From assembly GCA_964650965.1 (NCBI GenBank), contig CAZYYO010000001.1:52001-116000 (forward strand): 64,000 nucleotides of DNA. The letters run 5' to 3'. The stretch comes from CAZYYO01 sp964650965. Its GTDB lineage: Bacteria; Bacillota; Clostridia; Lachnospirales; Lachnospiraceae. This document shows, one piece after another, positions 47,734 to 56,162 of this stretch (position 1 is its first letter; every line of letters starts with the position of its first letter). Position numbers and translations under genes: made by a program. The notes under the pieces are model-generated. The model was not told the origin of the DNA. It ran no database searches and was given only the letters and a program-made list of their open reading frames with translations.

Positions 47734-48129
47734 ATGAATATCGGATTAGTTGCACATGATTCCAAAAAGAAGTTGATGCAGAATTTTTGTATTGCATACC
47801 GTGGAATTCTTTCTAAAAACAATCTATATGCAACAGGAACGACCGGAAGACTGATTGAAGAAGTTACGAACCTTTCTGTACACAAATATCTGGCAGGACA
47901 CTTGGGAGGAACACAGCAGCTAGGTGCTCAAATTGAACATAATGAGATGGATTTGGTTATTTTCTTAAGAGATCCATTAAATGCAAAATCCCATGAACCT
48001 GACGTAAATAATATTGTGCGTATATGTGATGCAAATAATATTCCTTTGGCAACGAATTTGGCCACTGCGGAACTATTAATTAAATCGCTGGATAGAGGAG
48101 ATCTTGAGTGGCGTGAAATGTACAGATAA
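47734..48129 (+). CDS. mgsA: Methylglyoxal synthase
   Basis: Converts dihydroxyacetone phosphate to methylglyoxal and phosphate, a bypass of lower glycolysis. The protein is 131 aa. NIGLVAHDSKKK opens it; the phosphate site is TGTTGRLIEE; the catalytic Asp is in FLRDPLNAKSHEPDV and the His-containing partner segment of the E. coli enzyme (WNIPVATN) is NNIPLATNLATAELLI here. AAGGAGG precedes the ATG. Its last codons overlap the next gene. Confidence 0.96.
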   Translation: MNIGLVAHDSKKKLMQNFCIAYRGILSKNNLYATGTTGRLIEEVTNLSVHKYLAGHLGGTQQLGAQIEHNEMDLVIFLRDPLNAKSHEPDVNNIVRICDANNIPLATNLATAELLIKSLDRGDLEWREMYR

Positions 48130-49099
48130 TTTTAAGAAAAAGCTGCTTTCCCTTTTTCTGCTATCCTTTATCGTGTTTACTGGATGTGAAGCAAAGGACC
48201 AGGGAAGCTATGATATTTATGAGACTACCAGTCAATATGGTATTACAAAAAATATATCTACCGTTTCCTCCCATTTCTTTTCTTCTGATATCTGTCTTGC
48301 AGATGATACAAATATTGGAGTGGAACAGATTGCAGATTCTCAGGTGGCGCAAGGAGCGGGCGCTTTCAATACGAAAACACAGCAAACCATATATGCACAA
48401 AATATCCATACGCGGCTATATCCAGCCAGTACTACCAAAATATTAACTGCATATGTAGCATTAAAATATGGCAACCTGGATCAAAATATTACAGTAAGTG
48501 CACACGCTACGGATCAGGCAAGTGATTCTTCTGTATGCCACTTAAATGCTGGTGATGTGTTAACCTTGCGACAGCTTCTATATGGTCTTATGATGAGAAG
48601 TGGAAATGATGCTGCAGTAGCTATTGCAGAGGGAGTTTCAGGAGATGAAGAATCCTTTGTGCAGTTGATGAATCAGGAAGCGTTAGCCTTAGGAGCAACC
48701 AATTCGCATTTTGTAACCTCCAATGGCTTACATGATGAAAATCATTATACTACCGTATATGATATGTACTTAATATTTAACGAAGCGATAAAAAATCCCA
48801 ATTTCGTTGATATTTTAAGTACGGTAAACTACACGGTGAATTATACGGGAAGTGATGGTGCTGCCAAATCTCAGAGCTGGAGTACCACCAACCAATATCT
48901 TCTTGGACATGAAAAGGCACCTAGCAATATTACAGTGATTGGTGGAAAAACCGGAACCACGGGACAGGCAGGATATTGTCTTGTATTACTTAGTAGAAAT
49001 TCTACAAATGATCTGATTATATCTATTGTGTTTGATGCAGACTGTCGAAGTAATTTATATTACTTAATGACACAAATACTTTATCAGTTTGCTAATTGA
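48113..49099 (+). CDS. D-alanyl-D-alanine carboxypeptidase (DacA/PBP5 family, S11)
   Basis: Trims the terminal D-Ala of peptidoglycan stem peptides outside the cell. About 328 aa. The N-terminus KKKLLSLFLLSFIVFTGC looks like a lipoprotein signal peptide with Cys at the end. Active-site motifs: SxxK as PASTTKILTAY (about 104), SxN as RSGNDAAVAIAEG (about 162), KTG as GGKTGTTGQAGYC (about 280). It lacks the long C-terminal anchor domain of PBP5, consistent with anchoring by lipid. The start is uncertain: GTG 48113 (AGAGGAG 12 bases upstream) or TTG 48104 (3 bases); both lie inside the end of mgsA. Confidence 0.9.
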   Translation: MKCTDNFKKKLLSLFLLSFIVFTGCEAKDQGSYDIYETTSQYGITKNISTVSSHFFSSDICLADDTNIGVEQIADSQVAQGAGAFNTKTQQTIYAQNIHTRLYPASTTKILTAYVALKYGNLDQNITVSAHATDQASDSSVCHLNAGDVLTLRQLLYGLMMRSGNDAAVAIAEGVSGDEESFVQLMNQEALALGATNSHFVTSNGLHDENHYTTVYDMYLIFNEAIKNPNFVDILSTVNYTVNYTGSDGAAKSQSWSTTNQYLLGHEKAPSNITVIGGKTGTTGQAGYCLVLLSRNSTNDLIISIVFDADCRSNLYYLMTQILYQFAN

Positions 49100-49102
49100 T
49101 AG

Positions 49103-49131
49103 TTGAGTTTTATAATTAGATACTATATAAT
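49103..49131 (+). promoter_or_regulatory. Predicted sigma-A promoter of the P-loop gene
   Basis: TTGAGT at 49103-49108, 17 bases, TATAAT at 49126-49131, directly after the carboxypeptidase stop and about 70 bases before the next ATG. Confidence 0.65.
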
Positions 49132-49200
49132 TTAATTAAGTTAATTACGAACAGATACAATTTCATAATGAACATTCCATAACACGAGGAGGAACGATCT

Positions 49201-49623
49201 ATGGTGGAGATTATTGCAGGAGAAAAGGGAAAAGGTAAGACAAAGCATTTACTGAATCGAGTAAACAAAGATGTAACTTCAGCCAATGGAAACGTTGTTT
49301 TTGTTGACAAAAGTCAAAAGCACATGTATGAATTGGATTCTAAGATACGACTGATTAATATGTGTGATTATCCAATTAGTACCAGCGAAGAGTTTTTAGG
49401 ATTTTTATGTGGAATTATTTCTCAAAACAATGATATTGAAGAAATTTTTCTTGATAGCTTCTTAACCATTGGTTATATAGATACAAATGATGGCCTGTGT
49501 CTTGCAATTGAAAAATTAGATGTCATTAGTGAAAAGTTTGGAGTGAAATTTATTTTAAGCATATCCAGAGATGAAAAAGATTTGCCGGAATGTGTAAAAG
49601 GAAAGATTGTATTATCATTGTAA
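49201..49623 (+). CDS. Small uncharacterised P-loop NTPase
   Basis: A 140-aa single-domain protein. Walker A is IIAGEKGKGKTKHLLN at the very N-terminus, with a plausible Walker B at EEIFLDSFLTI near residue 83, then a last strand FILSISRD near 120. There is no second domain, membrane segment or DNA-binding motif. It has its own promoter, GAGGAGGAA just before the ATG, and a strong terminator, so it is a single-gene transcript. I cannot assign a function; the minimal fold suggests an ATP-binding adaptor or regulatory ATPase. Confidence 0.75.
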   Translation: MVEIIAGEKGKGKTKHLLNRVNKDVTSANGNVVFVDKSQKHMYELDSKIRLINMCDYPISTSEEFLGFLCGIISQNNDIEEIFLDSFLTIGYIDTNDGLCLAIEKLDVISEKFGVKFILSISRDEKDLPECVKGKIVLSL

Positions 49624-49652
49624 AGAAAACGTGTGCCAGCGGGTGCACTTAG

Positions 49653-49692
49653 AAAAGGTCCCTTGTGTTCGTGTGAACATGAGGGACCTTTT
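49653..49692. terminator. Bidirectional intrinsic terminator between convergent genes
   Basis: An 18-bp stem (AAAAGGTCCCTTGTGTTC with GAACATGAGGGACCTTTT, two G-T pairs) around a GTGT loop. Each strand has A-run then T-run ends, so it can serve the P-loop gene on plus and the DUF378 gene on minus. Confidence 0.88.
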
Positions 49693-49732
49693 CAAGTGAT
49701 GCTTTCGCAGAATCTAATTTCTGTCCTTATCA

Positions 49733-49933
49733 TTAATCATTAGAACGAAGTCTTCCATATGCACTGATCATATATAATCCACTCAGACCAACTAACGCAT
49801 AAATAATGCGGGATAACCAGGACATATTACCAAAAATAAAAGCTACCAGATCAAATTGAAAGAAACCAATCAGCCCCCAGTTTATAGCTCCAATAATAAC
49901 CAGGGTAAGTAATGTATAATCTAATCCTTTCAT
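49733..49933 (-). CDS. DUF378 small membrane protein (YuzA-like)
   Basis: A 66-aa protein with two transmembrane helices: YTLLTLVIIGAINWGLIGFF and SWLSRIIYALVGLSGLYMI. The INWGLIGFFQFDLVAFIFG stretch is diagnostic of DUF378. The function is unknown. AAGGAGG lies 7 bases before the ATG on the minus strand. It is flanked by a bidirectional terminator and a 138-base divergent intergenic region. Confidence 0.9.
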   Translation of the reverse strand: MKGLDYTLLTLVIIGAINWGLIGFFQFDLVAFIFGNMSWLSRIIYALVGLSGLYMISAYGRLRSND

Positions 49934-50071
49934 TTTAAAACCTCCTTTTCCTGTGCGTTTTCACACTATTTGTAATAGTATGTTATATTCTTTTATTTTT
50001 TATGCAAATATTTGTTTTCTTAGAGAAAAAATGATAAACTATAGTCTGTAAATAGATGCAGGAGAGAACCT

Positions 50072-51454
50072 TTGAAGAAAGAAAATAATAAAGTAATTAA
50101 GTTCCAGAAGCAAATACAAATAAATATTGGCATTGTGGTATTTGGTATTATTTTTATCTATGTGATTTTCCATATTTTTTCTTACTTAACCTCTGATAAT
50201 ATTACTGTATATGAAGTGACACAGGGAACCATTGCCAGCAACAATGGATATCGTGCATTAGCTCTTCGAGACGAAAGTATTTATTATGCAGATAAGGAAG
50301 GTATGGTATATTATTATGCAAAAAATGATTCAAGAATCGGTGTGAAATCACTAATCTATTCTATAGACGAAGCAGGAACCATTACCTCTCAGATTGCCCA
50401 GACCAATCATGATGTAACCGATATATCCGTGTCTGATTTGAATGCACTAGAAAATAGTATTCAAAGCTATATGAATGATTTTTCAGATAATGAATATCAA
50501 AAAACCTATGCTTTTAAAAATAATTTAAGTTCCTCATTACAGCAGTTGTATAGTATGACAGCAGTATCTGAAATGTCGGATGCCATTACTGCGGCGGAAG
50601 CACAGGGAACCTTTCATCGTTACTATGGAATGTCACCTGGAGTAGTGGTGTATGTTACAGATGGCTTAGAAGGCACCACATTAGAGAACTTCAGCAAGGA
50701 TAGCTTCGATTCATCCCGGCTTAATTATACCAATCTAAAAGGCCAGGATAAGGTTCTGAATGGGCAGGCTGTATATAAGCTGATTAACTCTGAACATTGG
50801 AACCTTGTATTGCAAATAAGCAAGGAAACAGCCCAGCAATTTGCAGAAACAAATTATGTTGAAATTTTGTTTAAAGAGGATGGTGCTAAAACCTGGACTG
50901 CTTGCAGCCTGCAACAAAAGGCAGGGGATTATTACCTTATCCTTTCTTTAGATGATTCTATGGAACGATATGCCAGTTCTCGGTTTATTAATATTGAACT
51001 TTTAACAGATGAGAAAAGTGGCTTGAAAATTCCTAATTCATCCATTACACAAAAAGAATTTTATACCATCCCAAAGGCATACTTCTATCAGGGAGATGAT
51101 TCCAATAATCTTGGAGTTATGGTAAATCACGGAAAGAATGGCAGCGAGTTTATTACTCCCACCATATATTATGAAACAGAGGAATGTTATTATGTAGACC
51201 AGGAGGAGCTTTCCAAAGGGGATCAATTAATGAAAGCAGATTCCCAGGACTCTTACACCGTTGGAAGTGATACCGATTCATTAAATGGTGTATATAACGT
51301 AAATAAAGGATATGCTGTCTTTAAACAGATTGAACCTATTTACGAAAATGAAGATTATACCATTGTAAAAACAGGTACAAGCTATGGAATCTCCTTGTAT
51401 GACCATATCGTTCTACAAGGAAATCTGGTAAAAGAAAATGACGTTATCAATTAA
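50072..51454 (+). CDS. HlyD-like membrane-anchored adaptor protein in the sepF cluster
   Basis: A 460-aa protein: a basic N-terminus, one transmembrane helix (about residues 18-40, INIGIVVFGIIFIYVIFHIFSYL), then an extracellular domain. VYEVTQGTIASNNGYRALALRDESIYYADKEGMVYYYAKND resembles the biotinyl-lipoyl hairpin of HlyD/MFP adaptors, followed by a helical stretch and beta-barrel parts. No partner ABC transporter or channel gene is adjacent. Instead it leads yggS, sepF and ylmH, an order seen in other clostridia, so a role at the septum or envelope is plausible but unproven. The start is TTG with GGAGAG upstream. Confidence 0.75.
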   Translation: MKKENNKVIKFQKQIQINIGIVVFGIIFIYVIFHIFSYLTSDNITVYEVTQGTIASNNGYRALALRDESIYYADKEGMVYYYAKNDSRIGVKSLIYSIDEAGTITSQIAQTNHDVTDISVSDLNALENSIQSYMNDFSDNEYQKTYAFKNNLSSSLQQLYSMTAVSEMSDAITAAEAQGTFHRYYGMSPGVVVYVTDGLEGTTLENFSKDSFDSSRLNYTNLKGQDKVLNGQAVYKLINSEHWNLVLQISKETAQQFAETNYVEILFKEDGAKTWTACSLQQKAGDYYLILSLDDSMERYASSRFINIELLTDEKSGLKIPNSSITQKEFYTIPKAYFYQGDDSNNLGVMVNHGKNGSEFITPTIYYETEECYYVDQEELSKGDQLMKADSQDSYTVGSDTDSLNGVYNVNKGYAVFKQIEPIYENEDYTIVKTGTSYGISLYDHIVLQGNLVKENDVIN

Positions 51455-51482
51455 AAGCTGAGTGCAGCACAGGAGGATAAAA

Positions 51483-52178
51483 ATGTTAAAGCAAAATTTA
51501 GAAGAAGTACAGGCAAATATTAGAAAGGCCTGTGAAAAGGTAAATAGAGATCCAGCAGAGGTTACATTAATTGCTGTAAGTAAGACCAAGCCGGTTGCTA
51601 TGCTTCAGGAAATATATGACCAGGGCATACGCAATTTTGGAGAAAATAAAGTCCAGGAATTAACAGGAAAAATAGAAGAAATGCCGGATGATATCCAGTG
51701 GCATATGATCGGACACTTACAAAGAAATAAAGTAAAATATATTGTAGATAAGGTTGCATGCATTCATTCTGTTGACAGCTATCGTCTTGCAGAAGAAATA
51801 AATATTCAGGCTAAGAAAAAAGGGATTGTGGTTCCTATTCTCGTAGAAGTAAATATTGCCAATGAAGAAAGTAAATTTGGTATTACCAAAGAGGATGCCA
51901 TGATTCTGGTGAAGGATATTGCTACATTGGATGCAGTGAAAATAAATGGACTGATGGCAATAGCACCATATGTAGTAGACCCCGAGGAAAATCGACCTTA
52001 TTTTCGCAAAATAAAGGATTTGTCTGTTGACATCGCAAAAGAAAACATTGATAATGTAGATATGAAAGTTTTGTCCATGGGCATGTCTGGTGATTACATG
52101 GTTGCAATTGAAGAAGGAGCTACTATGGTTCGTGTAGGAACTGGCATCTTTGGAGAACGAAATTATAATAATAAATAA
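51483..52178 (+). CDS. YggS/PLPBP family PLP-binding protein
   Basis: A single-domain fold type III PLP carrier of 231 aa that keeps vitamin B6 and amino acid pools balanced; it has no known catalysis. The PLP lysine is in LIAVSKTKPVAMLQE (about residue 35); NFGENKVQELTGK, WHMIGHLQRNKVKYI, KFGITKEDA and SMGMSGDYMVAIEEGATMVRVGTGIFG are all family marks. AGGAGG before ATG 51483 fixes the start. The location next to sepF matches Bacillus ylmE-ylmF. Confidence 0.93.
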   Translation: MLKQNLEEVQANIRKACEKVNRDPAEVTLIAVSKTKPVAMLQEIYDQGIRNFGENKVQELTGKIEEMPDDIQWHMIGHLQRNKVKYIVDKVACIHSVDSYRLAEEINIQAKKKGIVVPILVEVNIANEESKFGITKEDAMILVKDIATLDAVKINGLMAIAPYVVDPEENRPYFRKIKDLSVDIAKENIDNVDMKVLSMGMSGDYMVAIEEGATMVRVGTGIFGERNYNNK

Positions 52179-52199
52179 GTAAGCGATAGGAGAGTTGTT

Positions 52200-52736
52200 A
52201 TGGGCTTTTTTGATAAAATGTTAGATGTAATGCGTTTAAGCGACGATGATGATGAATATTATGATGATGACGTAGATGATTTATATGATGACGACGAGGA
52301 AGAAGTAGAACGCCCTTCTTTCTTTAATAGGAAGCATACAGATGATGATACGGTAGAAGAGAAGCGTTCCGTGGTAAAAGAGAAACCAGCTCCAAAGGTT
52401 TCAGCCAAAATAACTCCTATGCGAGGCGGAAAGAAGGCGACAACAATGGGAATGGAAGTATGTGTAATTAAACCTACCTCCTTTGAGGATGCAAGGGAAA
52501 TTGCTGAAACATTATTATCAGATCGTACCATTATTTTAAATATGGAAGGTTTAGATCTTGGTCTGGCACAGCGAATTATTGATGTTATCTCCGGTGCATG
52601 CTTTGCAATTGAAGGTAATTTACAGAAGATAAGCAATTACATATTTATTGTTACACCAGCTTCCGTAGATATTTCCGGAGATATTGCTGGACTTATGGAT
52701 GCATTTGATTTCTCAGGGATTCAAACAGGTTTATAA
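52200..52736 (+). CDS. sepF: Cell division protein SepF
   Basis: Membrane-associated FtsZ anchor and ring organiser, 178 aa. The N-terminal amphipathic helix MGFFDKMLDVMRL binds membrane. A linker (residues 15-85) starts with an unusually acidic run of about 22 residues, nearly all Asp, Glu or Tyr, and then turns basic. The C-terminal SepF core has VCVIKPTSFEDAREIAE, RTIILNMEGLDLGLAQRIIDVISG and NYIFIVTPASVDISG. ylmH begins two bases after the stop. Confidence 0.94.
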   Translation: MGFFDKMLDVMRLSDDDDEYYDDDVDDLYDDDEEEVERPSFFNRKHTDDDTVEEKRSVVKEKPAPKVSAKITPMRGGKKATTMGMEVCVIKPTSFEDAREIAETLLSDRTIILNMEGLDLGLAQRIIDVISGACFAIEGNLQKISNYIFIVTPASVDISGDIAGLMDAFDFSGIQTGL

Positions 52737-52737
52737 A

Positions 52738-53505
52738 ATGAACAAAGAAGATATACAAATTATAAAAAGATATACAGATTTATCTGTCCAGGCAGATCGT
52801 AGAGATCATATTGTATATAGTGATTTTCTAAACATGAATGAGATAAGTCTATTACATGAAAAAAAGGCAGATTATTCATCTGCTTTTTCTTTATATGGAG
52901 GTTATCCAGATGCAGAACGACAAATAGCAGCATTTTATCCTTTTACCAGCAGCTTTACGCCAGAGGATATGATAGAACAGTATCCTATTGCCTGCATTGT
53001 ATTTCGACCGGTAAACAAGAAATTTGCCGATGTATCATCCCACAGAGATGTATTAGGCGCTGTTATGAATCTAGGCATTGAGCGTAAAAAGATTGGGGAT
53101 ATTGTAATTAAGGAACAACAGATTTATGTATTATGTCATAAGCTGGTAGCACAAATGCTTCTTACAGAGCTTACCAAAATAAAACACACGGTTGTAAGTG
53201 GCCAATTAGCATCTGGGGTACAGATAGATATCTGTCCACAATATGAGGATAAGGAAGGCTCCATTGCTTCCAATCGATTGGACGCCTTTGTTTCAGAGAT
53301 ATGTAATTTATCCAGGAACAAAGCCAGTGAGATGATATTAGGTGAGAAAGTATTTATTAACGGTAGAATGATTTCAAATCATAACCAGAAAGTATCCCCA
53401 GGTGATGTAATAAGTTTCAGGGGTTATGGGAAGGTGCGATTTAATGATTTTTTAAATACTACAAAAAAAGGTAAAATCAGGATATCCTACTCTATATATA
53501 AATAA
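52738..53505 (+). CDS. ylmH: YlmH family S4-domain RNA-binding protein
   Basis: A 255-aa protein of the YlmH family, found with sepF; Bacillus YlmH has been linked to ribosome quality control. An N-terminal YlmH domain includes FLNMNEISLLHEKKADYSSAFSLYGGYPDAERQIAAF. The C-terminal S4 domain is NRLDAFVSEICNLSRNKASEMILGEKVFINGRMI near residues 180-215. ATG 52738 is chosen because MNKEDIQIIKRYTDLS is the family-like start; it has only a weak AGG site and may be reached by coupling to sepF. Confidence 0.9.
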   Translation: MNKEDIQIIKRYTDLSVQADRRDHIVYSDFLNMNEISLLHEKKADYSSAFSLYGGYPDAERQIAAFYPFTSSFTPEDMIEQYPIACIVFRPVNKKFADVSSHRDVLGAVMNLGIERKKIGDIVIKEQQIYVLCHKLVAQMLLTELTKIKHTVVSGQLASGVQIDICPQYEDKEGSIASNRLDAFVSEICNLSRNKASEMILGEKVFINGRMISNHNQKVSPGDVISFRGYGKVRFNDFLNTTKKGKIRISYSIYK

Positions 53506-53533
53506 TTCGTTTTTATTTTGAAAGGAAGAAAAG

Positions 53534-54625
53534 ATGGCTAAAAATATAACCGTAAACTATGAAAATAAACCATGCTATGATATTTTAATTCGTAGAGATT
53601 TCTCAGATTTAGTTCAGGCAATTAAAAATGGTAGAAATAAAAAGTCGGAAAGAATATGCATTGTATGCGATAGCGAAGTGGCAAAACACTACTTAAAGAA
53701 CGTATATAATTTACTAAAAGAAGAATATCATAATGTATTTACATTTCAATTTCCAAATGGAGAATCATCTAAAAACCTAGGAACTGTAGAGAAGTTATAT
53801 GATATTTTAATTAATTACAAATTTGATCGCAATGATTTATTAATTGCTTTAGGTGGTGGCGTCGTTGGAGATTTGTGTGGATACACCGCAGCCACATATT
53901 TGCGCGGCATTGATTTTGTTCAGATTCCAACCACTTTATTATCTCAAGTAGATAGTAGCATTGGCGGAAAAACTGGCGTTGATTTTCATCAGTATAAAAA
54001 TATGGTTGGCGCATTCTATATGCCGAAACTAGTGTATATGAATTTAACAACATTACAGACCCTTCCTCAGGTTCAAATACAATCGGGTATGGGAGAGATA
54101 ATTAAACATGGTCTGATAAAAAATAAAGATTATTATCAGTGGTTAAAGGAGCATAAAGAGCAGATTCTTTCTTTGGATTTGGACTATCTTGAAGAAATGA
54201 TTTATCAAAGCTGCTTAATAAAAAAACAAGTAGTGGAAGAGGACCCGAAAGAAGCCGGCATTCGTGCTCATTTAAATTTTGGACATACCCTTGGGCATGC
54301 TGTGGAGAAATTATCAGATTTCCAATTATATCATGGGCAATGTGTTGCTATAGGTATGGTAGGGGCTGCCTATCTTTCTATGACACAACAAAATATTACC
54401 CAGAAAGAATATGAAGATATTGTAAGCACCATTTTAAGCTTTGGTCTGCCAGTTACCGTAGATGGATTGGCTCCGGATGATATTTTAAATGCAACAAAAT
54501 CCGACAAAAAAATGATTGGTTCCAAAATAAAATTTGTTATTTTAAATCGTGTAGGAGAAGCTGTGATTTATACAGATTTTTCATCTAGTGATTTATTATC
54601 CGCAATTGGACAAATCTGCAAATAA
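53534..54625 (+). CDS. aroB: 3-dehydroquinate synthase
   Basis: Second step of the shikimate pathway (DAHP to 3-dehydroquinate), NAD- and metal-dependent. The protein is 363 aa. The NAD site has FPNGESSKNLGTVEKLYDIL and LLIALGGGVVGDLCGYTAATYLRGIDFVQIPTTLLSQVDSSIGGKTGVD. Metal ligands include the Glu in GMGEIIKHGLI and the His in LNFGHTLGHAVE and YHGQCVAIGM. It sits where many Firmicutes have divIVA, between ylmH and lspA; no other aro gene is nearby. Confidence 0.95.
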   Translation: MAKNITVNYENKPCYDILIRRDFSDLVQAIKNGRNKKSERICIVCDSEVAKHYLKNVYNLLKEEYHNVFTFQFPNGESSKNLGTVEKLYDILINYKFDRNDLLIALGGGVVGDLCGYTAATYLRGIDFVQIPTTLLSQVDSSIGGKTGVDFHQYKNMVGAFYMPKLVYMNLTTLQTLPQVQIQSGMGEIIKHGLIKNKDYYQWLKEHKEQILSLDLDYLEEMIYQSCLIKKQVVEEDPKEAGIRAHLNFGHTLGHAVEKLSDFQLYHGQCVAIGMVGAAYLSMTQQNITQKEYEDIVSTILSFGLPVTVDGLAPDDILNATKSDKKMIGSKIKFVILNRVGEAVIYTDFSSSDLLSAIGQICK

Positions 54626-54639
54626 AGGGATTGAATAAA

Positions 54640-55182
54640 ATGAATGTAAAACAGAAAAGAAATAAAATTATCGTTGGTCTTATTAGTACTACAATATTGG
54701 TATTGCTAGATCAGTGGTCTAAAATCATTGTAGCCACACAGCTAAAAGGACAGGAAGATTTTGTTATATTTCCTGGCATTTTACAACTGCATTATTTGGA
54801 AAATACAGGTGCAGCCTTCTCTATGCTGGAAAATAAACTGGTTTTGTTTTATATAATAACGCCAGTTCTGGTTGTTATTATTTGTTATATGTATTATCGC
54901 ATCCCCTTACAAAAACGATTTTATGCTATGCATTTTATCCTTGTTTTTTTATGTGCAGGGGCTATTGGTAATTTTATTGACCGTATTCTTTATCATTATG
55001 TTATCGATTTTATATATTTTTCACTGATTGATTTCCCGGTATTTAATGTGGCTGATATTTATGTTACCTGCAGTGTATGTGCTTTGTTCTTTGTAATTTT
55101 ATTTTATTATAAAGATCATGAGTTGGATATGATGCTTCCAAAATTTATGCAGGATAAAGAGAACAAGAAGCAGAAGGAATAG
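54640..55182 (+). CDS. lspA: Lipoprotein signal peptidase (signal peptidase II)
   Basis: Membrane aspartyl protease that cleaves prolipoprotein signal peptides. About 180 aa with four hydrophobic helices. Catalytic aspartates are in GAIGNFIDRILYHYVIDFI and FNVADIYVTCSVCALF; LDQWSKIIVA and LENTGAAFSML are the other conserved blocks. AAAGGGA is 9 bases before ATG 54640; TTG 54631 abuts that site and is unlikely. The C-terminus ends in a Lys-rich tail. Confidence 0.95.
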   Translation: MNVKQKRNKIIVGLISTTILVLLDQWSKIIVATQLKGQEDFVIFPGILQLHYLENTGAAFSMLENKLVLFYIITPVLVVIICYMYYRIPLQKRFYAMHFILVFLCAGAIGNFIDRILYHYVIDFIYFSLIDFPVFNVADIYVTCSVCALFFVILFYYKDHELDMMLPKFMQDKENKKQKE

Positions 55183-55232
55183 AAAAGAAACAATTTTACA
55201 AGAATGAAAAGAAATATAAAAGGAACTATTTT

Positions 55233-56162
55233 ATGAGTGAGATAAGTAAAAATATATCCCTGCGAGAATTTACCGTAGAATTAGAGGATGAGGAATCAAG
55301 AATTGATCAATATCTGTCTCAGCAAGTTCCAAATCAATCTAGAAGCTATTTTCAGAAATTGATTAAGGCGAACCACGTATTGGTGAATCAAAAGCCTGTG
55401 AAGGCAAATTATCGTGTTCAAGTGGATGATGAAGTTCAAGTGGAAGAACTTCCACCTGCAACCTTAGCGATTGAACCAGAGAACATTCCTCTAGATATTT
55501 TATATGAAGATAATGATGTACTTGTGGTCAATAAGCCAAAGGGGATGGTTGTTCATCCAGCCTGTGGTCATTATTCACATACCTTGGTAAATGCGGTTAT
55601 GTATCATTGTAAGGATTCCCTTTCGGGAATTAATGGTGTAATTCGCCCAGGAATTGTTCATCGTATTGATATGAATACGACAGGTTCGTTAATTATATGT
55701 AAAAATGACAGAGCTCATATATTCATTGCCCAACAGATTAAGGAACATACCGTTCAAAGAAAATACGTTGGAATTGTTATTGGAAATGTAGCAGAAGAGT
55801 CAGGAACGATTCATGCACCCATTGGAAGACATCCTATCGAAAGAAAAAAGATGGCTATTAATGAGAAAAATGGAAAAGATGCCATTACACATTATCGTGT
55901 TTTGCAAAGATTTCATGGCTATACCTATATGGAGTTTGTTTTGGAAACCGGAAGAACACACCAAATTCGCGTTCATATGGCAAGTATCGGCCATCCTTTG
56001 CTAGGTGATGATATCTATGGACCTAAAAAATGTAAATTTCAGCTACAGGGGCAAACGCTTCACGCAATGACAATTGGATTTATTCATCCCGTATCCAATG
56101 AATATATTGAAGTAAATGCGCCTATTCCTGAATATTTTCAACATTTACTTCAGATTCTTTAA
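55233..56162 (+). CDS. rluD: Large-subunit type pseudouridine synthase, RluA/RluD family
   Basis: Modifies uridines, probably in 23S rRNA helix 69. The protein is 309 aa. An N-terminal S4 domain (RIDQYLSQQVPNQSRSYFQKLI) is followed by the catalytic domain, with the active-site Asp in GIVHRIDMNTTGSLIICKN (about residue 145; the more common form is HRLDKDTSG) and LETGRTHQIRVHMASIGHPLLGDDIYG near 232. The assignment to RluD rather than another RluA paralogue follows from the lspA-rluD order. Its stop codon overlaps that of the convergent recombinase gene. Confidence 0.9.
   Translation: MSEISKNISLREFTVELEDEESRIDQYLSQQVPNQSRSYFQKLIKANHVLVNQKPVKANYRVQVDDEVQVEELPPATLAIEPENIPLDILYEDNDVLVVNKPKGMVVHPACGHYSHTLVNAVMYHCKDSLSGINGVIRPGIVHRIDMNTTGSLIICKNDRAHIFIAQQIKEHTVQRKYVGIVIGNVAEESGTIHAPIGRHPIERKKMAINEKNGKDAITHYRVLQRFHGYTYMEFVLETGRTHQIRVHMASIGHPLLGDDIYGPKKCKFQLQGQTLHAMTIGFIHPVSNEYIEVNAPIPEYFQHLLQIL

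Noticed and set aside
52259..52636. 125-codon minus-strand frame within sepF
   Set aside because: The Ser-rich run is the antisense of the Asp-codon repeat of SepF; not a gene.
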